Of a stretch of 64,000 bases of DNA, positions 60,733-64,000 are shown in pieces. Every line of letters begins with the position of its first letter. Position 1 is the first letter of the stretch. A program made the position numbers and the translations under genes. Under the pieces are notes generated by a model. That model worked only from the letters and a program-made list of their open reading frames with translations. It did not search any database and was not told where the DNA came from. The DNA is from Pseudomonas mediterranea CFBP 5447 (lineage in GTDB: Bacteria > Pseudomonadota > Gammaproteobacteria > Pseudomonadales > Pseudomonadaceae): assembly GCF_000774145.1 (NCBI RefSeq), contig NZ_KN322987.1:250756-314755 (forward strand), given 5' to 3'.

Positions 60733-61431
60733 CTACACCTCGTCTGTGAGTAGCATCGGGCGAGGTGGATTCATCAGCGTGTTGCTCCAGAGTGCTATAG
60801 AAGTATCGAGCATCTGTGCACGGATCTCAGGGGTGAAGCTCTGTTGCCATTGGTAAAAGAAGTTACCTTCAATCATCGTTGCGATCAGCCCACTGTAGGT
60901 TTCGATAGCGTCCGAATTCAGTTGCGGATTGATCTCACGGACGAGGTACCTCAGGCCTGTCAGAAAATACTCATATTGCTCGATCATGACCTCCTTGATG
61001 CGTTCATCCTGGGTCGCCAGTGCACCCATCTGGAAAAACAACCTGCCCGTGTAATGATCCAGGGTCGCCGCCACATTTTCCCGAATCGCCAGAGCCAGCT
61101 TTTCCATGGGGGGCGTATGGCTGTCGGTGTAGATTTCCTGGAAGCGGAACACAAAAGACTCAAGTTTGGCCTTGATCATTTGCAAGCAAAGATTTTCGGT
61201 ATTCCCGCAGTAATGCTGCAGGGTGCTCAGGCTGATGCCCATTTCCTTCGCGACCTTGCGGGCGGAAAATGCCGCGTAGCCGTCACGGATGAACACTTGC
61301 GCCGCTGCATCATTTATTTCTTCGATCTTTCTCGACCTTTTCTGTGTGCGGCCATATTTGACCTGGCCCTCTATCTCGTGGTCTTCGGTGGCAGCAGGCA
61401 AGGGCATATCCGATCCTATCCAGTCATCCAT
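60733..61431 (-). CDS. TetR family transcriptional regulator
   Basis: 232-residue TetR protein. The helix-turn-helix (about 32-80) has RSRKIEEINDAAAQVFIRDGYAAFSARKVAKEMGISLSTLQHYCGNTENLCLQMIKAKL, and the C-terminal ligand domain has GRLFFQMGALATQDERIKEVMIEQYEYFLTGLRYLVREINPQL. GAGGA precedes ATG 61431. A 16-bp inverted repeat at 61498-61513 lies 67 bp upstream. It is convergent with the ADC-like gene and divergent from the pucR gene. The start with an extended acidic tail is slightly unusual. Confidence 0.88.
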   Translation of the reverse strand: MDDWIGSDMPLPAATEDHEIEGQVKYGRTQKRSRKIEEINDAAAQVFIRDGYAAFSARKVAKEMGISLSTLQHYCGNTENLCLQMIKAKLESFVFRFQEIYTDSHTPPMEKLALAIRENVAATLDHYTGRLFFQMGALATQDERIKEVMIEQYEYFLTGLRYLVREINPQLNSDAIETYSGLIATMIEGNFFYQWQQSFTPEIRAQMLDTSIALWSNTLMNPPRPMLLTDEV

Positions 61432-61497
61432 TTATCCTCGCTAGCCTACCTCGCCCACGGGGGGAGGCAAGCACATTCATAGTCGCGAGTCTAAAAT

Positions 61498-61513
61498 TAG
61501 GTCATACGACCTA
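61498..61513. promoter_or_regulatory. Inverted repeat in the tetR/pucR divergent promoter
   Basis: TAGGTC-ATAC-GACCTA is a 16-bp repeat symmetric at 14 positions, 67 bp upstream of the tetR start. It is a likely TetR operator acting on both divergent genes. Other parts of 61432-61721 contain no supported gene. Confidence 0.55.
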
Positions 61514-61721
61514 TGTTGGTGCTTTTCTACACAATGATGATCTATGAAATGGGTACATCTGACTCATCAAGGAAAGCTCGCCAGCCTCTGCGGCGCACGA
61601 TTGCCGCTGACTGTGCGCCCGTCAGCGCCATCGTTATTCATGGCAAGGTTATTGCCTTGGAAGACCTTCACCGGACCCGGCCGCCGGGCCGAGCCCTATC
61701 ATTCATTTCGATGTACTGACC

Positions 61722-63275
61722 ATGCCCCTGACCTTGAACGACCTGATCCTGACGCCTGAACTGCGCACCCGTGTCATATGCGGTGCGCAGCGGTGCGACG
61801 AAACAGTGAGCTGGGCACACGTCTGCGAGCTCGCTGACCCATCCGAATGGCTGGGGAAGGGGGATTTGCTGATGACCACGGGCATTGGCATTCCGACGGA
61901 TCCAGGCGAGCAGCGGTTGTATGTCGAGCGCCTGCACGTCGGTGGGCTCGCGGGGCTGATGATTGGTGACAACATGCAGGCCCCTGCGGATATTGACGAA
62001 CTGTTCGCGGCGGCCAAGGCGTTGGGTTTCCCGGTGTTGATGACCGAGTACGGTGTTCCGTTTTCAGCCGTTACCAAGGCGGTGGTGAATGCCTACAAAC
62101 AGCTGGAGAACAATCGGCGCAACGCCATCACCCACGTGTATGAGACCGCCCGCATCAGCATCCAGGGCTTGGGGCTGCCGGGGCTGCTCAAACGCCTGGA
62201 GGCCGATGTAGGAGCGGTGTTGCATCTGGTCGACCCACGCTCCCTGGACCCGTGGATGGCCGGATTGGCTGAGCTTCCTGCGCTCCATCGCAAGGCCATA
62301 CTTCAACGCCCGAGAGCCGCCCACGGCACCCCCATTGTCCAGCGGTGCGCGGTGGCGGACGGAGAGACCGTGCTGGTGTCCGTTCCCTCTCACCGCGGTT
62401 GCCTGTTGGCTGCCCACAGTGCGCAAGCGTTGGACTACGGTCTGCTGCATCACATCGTTGCCGTTATCGGCATTGAACTCGAACGACTCAGGGTCGACCG
62501 GGAAACCAAGTTGCGCCAAGGGAGCGAACTGATCGACGACCTCCTGCACAAGCGTGTGTTGCCTCGGCAGGCAGAAGAACGACTAGAAGCATGTGGCGCG
62601 GATGTTTCACGCTTGAGACTCGCAGTCGCCCGTTTGGGCGCGCTGTCGATCGAGGAGATTGACGAGGCGCTGGTGCGGCATGGCATCGACCTCATATTAA
62701 GGGTGCAGGGCGAGGAGGTTTTTGCGCTGTTCTGGGCTGATGCAACTGTCCGCGATTTTCAGTCCAATCTGTTGATCAAAGTGGGCGTGAGCGATTTCCT
62801 TGAGCATGTGGACGATTGTGCCAATGCGCTGCGCGAAGCGCGCCTGGCGCTGGCCCATACCACCGAGAATAGCCCGCTCAGTTTCTACTCGGACACTGGG
62901 GTGAATTCTCCTTGGCTGCCACAAAGCCTGCATGATGCAAGCGAGGCGTTTCGCCGGGTCCTGGGACCGTTGACAGATTATGACGCCGCTCAAGGCGCCC
63001 AATTGTTGCACACCCTGCGTACGTTTCTGGAAAACAACCGATCCTGGATAAATACCGCTAACAAGCTGCATATACATAAACAAACATTGGTCTATCGAGT
63101 GCGCAGGATCGAGGAGATTACCGCCAGGTCTTTGGATTTGACCGATGACGTCGCCATATTATGGTTTGCGCTCAAGTCGGCGGATATCGCTGGCATTTCA
63201 AATCCATGCGCCGCGAGTACCGAGAAGGAAGCCCATATCCGCAAGTTACCCTCGGAGGTGCCTGACTCAAGATGA
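61722..63275 (+). CDS. PucR family transcriptional regulator
   Basis: 517-residue PucR-type regulator. The N-terminal PucR domain spans about 5-130 (LILTPELRTRVICGAQRCDETVSWAHVCELADPSEWLGKGDLLMTTGIGIP). A central region (about 230-400) includes LRVDRETKLRQGSELIDDLLHKRVLPRQAEERLEACG. The C-terminal HTH_30 domain (about 440-495) has LLHTLRTFLENNRSWINTANKLHIHKQTLVYRVRRIEEITARSLD. PucR proteins activate purine, amino-acid and other nitrogen-catabolic genes. It lies between the two ADC-like genes and may control them. The ribosome site before ATG 61722 is weak. Confidence 0.88.
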   Translation: MPLTLNDLILTPELRTRVICGAQRCDETVSWAHVCELADPSEWLGKGDLLMTTGIGIPTDPGEQRLYVERLHVGGLAGLMIGDNMQAPADIDELFAAAKALGFPVLMTEYGVPFSAVTKAVVNAYKQLENNRRNAITHVYETARISIQGLGLPGLLKRLEADVGAVLHLVDPRSLDPWMAGLAELPALHRKAILQRPRAAHGTPIVQRCAVADGETVLVSVPSHRGCLLAAHSAQALDYGLLHHIVAVIGIELERLRVDRETKLRQGSELIDDLLHKRVLPRQAEERLEACGADVSRLRLAVARLGALSIEEIDEALVRHGIDLILRVQGEEVFALFWADATVRDFQSNLLIKVGVSDFLEHVDDCANALREARLALAHTTENSPLSFYSDTGVNSPWLPQSLHDASEAFRRVLGPLTDYDAAQGAQLLHTLRTFLENNRSWINTANKLHIHKQTLVYRVRRIEEITARSLDLTDDVAILWFALKSADIAGISNPCAASTEKEAHIRKLPSEVPDSR

Positions 63276-63583
63276 GTGAGTGTTTATCTTGCAAATATCT
63301 TTATGCCGGCAGTGGGTAGGCTGTCGCGTACTTGTTGTAATTCCAGTCCCTGAATAATAATTCCTGCGCTTTAATCGGCGGATATATCGCTGTTCGTAAC
63401 AAATGACATGGGTGCGCTCGCGCCAACTTTGAAGCCTGTACGATCATACAGCTGCTTTTTGCATTTTATTATGTTCGCACCATTGTTGGTGCACTGCTCG
63501 CTGAGCAACTCTAGTTACAGGGTTCGGGCTTGGGTCGTGAGTCCCGGACGCTATAACCAGACCACTGCACAAGGATAATAATC
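63276..63583. promoter_or_regulatory. 308-bp promoter region before the second ADC-like gene
   Basis: Two inverted repeats stand out: CTGTA-cgatca-TACAG (63436-63451), which includes TGTACGATC as also seen in the 59.7-59.9 kb promoter, and GCACCA-ttgt-TGGTGC (63477-63492). A matching half site TGTTGGTGC occurs near 61514. AAGGA at 63571-63575 is the ribosome site. No gene is apparent. Confidence 0.5.
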
Positions 63584-64000
63584 ATGGGCTTTGTTAAAAC
63601 TCCTGAAGAAGTAAAGGAAATCCAGGCTTTGCTGTCCAAGGGCCGCTTTACAGTAGAATCCGTTTCCATCGAATTCGAAACCACGTTTGAATTCTTGCGC
63701 TCAGTGCTCCCACCATGCTTCGAACTCCCGGAAAAACCGATTGCAATTGCCAACGTCTCTCGCTGGCAGAGCGCCCTGTGCGGCGAGTTCGATTGTGGCG
63801 TCATCTACCTGAATTGCCGTTACAAGGAATTCACCGGCACCACCATGCTGACCCTCTTCGTCAGCGGTGACATGCCGGTCACGATCGGGCGCGAGATGTG
63901 GGGCGAGGGTAAAAAGCTGGCTTCGTCGCAATTGTATTTCGATGGTAACGATGCCTACGGCTACACCGAGCGCAACGGTGTACGCCTGATCGAAATCAGC
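63584..64000 (+). CDS. Acetoacetate decarboxylase family protein (ADC-like, copy 2), N-terminal part
   Basis: The gene runs off the right edge; 139 codons are visible. The sequence has FLRSVLPPCFELPEKPIAIANVSRWQSA, like copy 1 (FVRSVLPPCLNVCEKPIVSVGFLSF), and GREMWGEGKKLASSQLYFDG with Lys110-Lys111 at the Schiff-base lysine position. The two copies are clearly homologous but well diverged, so they probably have different substrates or form a hetero-oligomer. ATG 63584 follows AAGGATAATAATC. Function beyond the family is not determined. Confidence 0.8.
   Translation, partial: MGFVKTPEEVKEIQALLSKGRFTVESVSIEFETTFEFLRSVLPPCFELPEKPIAIANVSRWQSALCGEFDCGVIYLNCRYKEFTGTTMLTLFVSGDMPVTIGREMWGEGKKLASSQLYFDGNDAYGYTERNGVRLIEIS

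Noticed and set aside
61513..61719. Small plus-strand open frame between tetR and pucR
   Set aside because: It overlaps the operator dyad, lacks a ribosome site and has no conserved character.
1..64000. tRNA, rRNA, phage integrase or insertion sequence
   Set aside because: No cloverleaf with CCA-like ends, no rRNA signature and no transposase or integrase motif was seen in the window.

Overview
The window looks like chromosomal DNA of a fluorescent-complex Pseudomonas. It is GC-rich throughout, it has an achromobactin-type siderophore locus in the order known from Pseudomonas syringae and Dickeya, and its intergenic spaces carry Pseudomonas REP/REPIN palindromes. I see no rRNA, tRNA, phage, transposase or CRISPR array. 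Gene names and functions come from reading motifs and recalling families; no database search was run.

Layout. (1) 1-12.8 kb: the 3' end of a TonB-dependent receptor, then a Fur-box-like site and a tightly overlapping operon acsF-acsD-acsE-yhcA-acsC-acsB-acsA, a FhuF-like ferric-siderophore reductase and an RraA-like protein. Together they would make, export, take back and strip iron from achromobactin. (2) 12.8-19 kb: a small Cys-rich protein, an M42 peptidase, a 0.65-kb REPIN array with a 133-bp tandem duplication, a TetR/NTF2-like pair with a palindromic operator, phosphatidylserine synthase (pssA) and an AraC regulator. (3) 19.1-22.7 kb: sugar epimerase, polyprenyl-phosphate glycosyltransferase, LAB_N membrane protein and ArnT-like transferase, which could form a lipid A or envelope uronic-acid decoration route. 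(4) 22.9-28.5 kb: a complete five-gene short/branched acyl-CoA beta-oxidation operon like the P. putida fadDx set. (5) 28.6-35.6 kb: a diguanylate cyclase, a 28-residue YohP-like membrane peptide, DeoR and LysR regulators, a DMT exporter and a chemoreceptor.

(6) 35.9-53.0 kb is the most interesting part: an amine/aromatic-type catabolic island. A permease, omega-transaminase, aldehyde dehydrogenase and outer-membrane channel are followed, across a divergent IclR gene, by a nine-gene co-directional run and then an AraC regulator. The run encodes a ThDP-dependent 2-oxoacid decarboxylase-like enzyme, an aldehyde dehydrogenase, an SDR protein without the usual catalytic residues, a cytosolic seven-Asp-box beta-propeller, a VOC metalloprotein, an AA_synth (DUF1185) protein, an alpha/beta hydrolase, an FAD hydroxylase and a 2-hydroxypentadienoate-hydratase-like protein. 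I cannot match this set to a named pathway.

(7) 53.0-58.2 kb: a nested inverted-repeat element, then a GntR regulator, a polar amino-acid ABC importer and a cytosolic gamma-glutamyltransferase, probably for gamma-glutamyl compounds. (8) 58.2-64 kb: a semialdehyde dehydrogenase, two acetoacetate-decarboxylase-family proteins (the second cut by the window end), and TetR and PucR regulators, with recurring GTACGAT-type motifs upstream of both decarboxylase-family genes.
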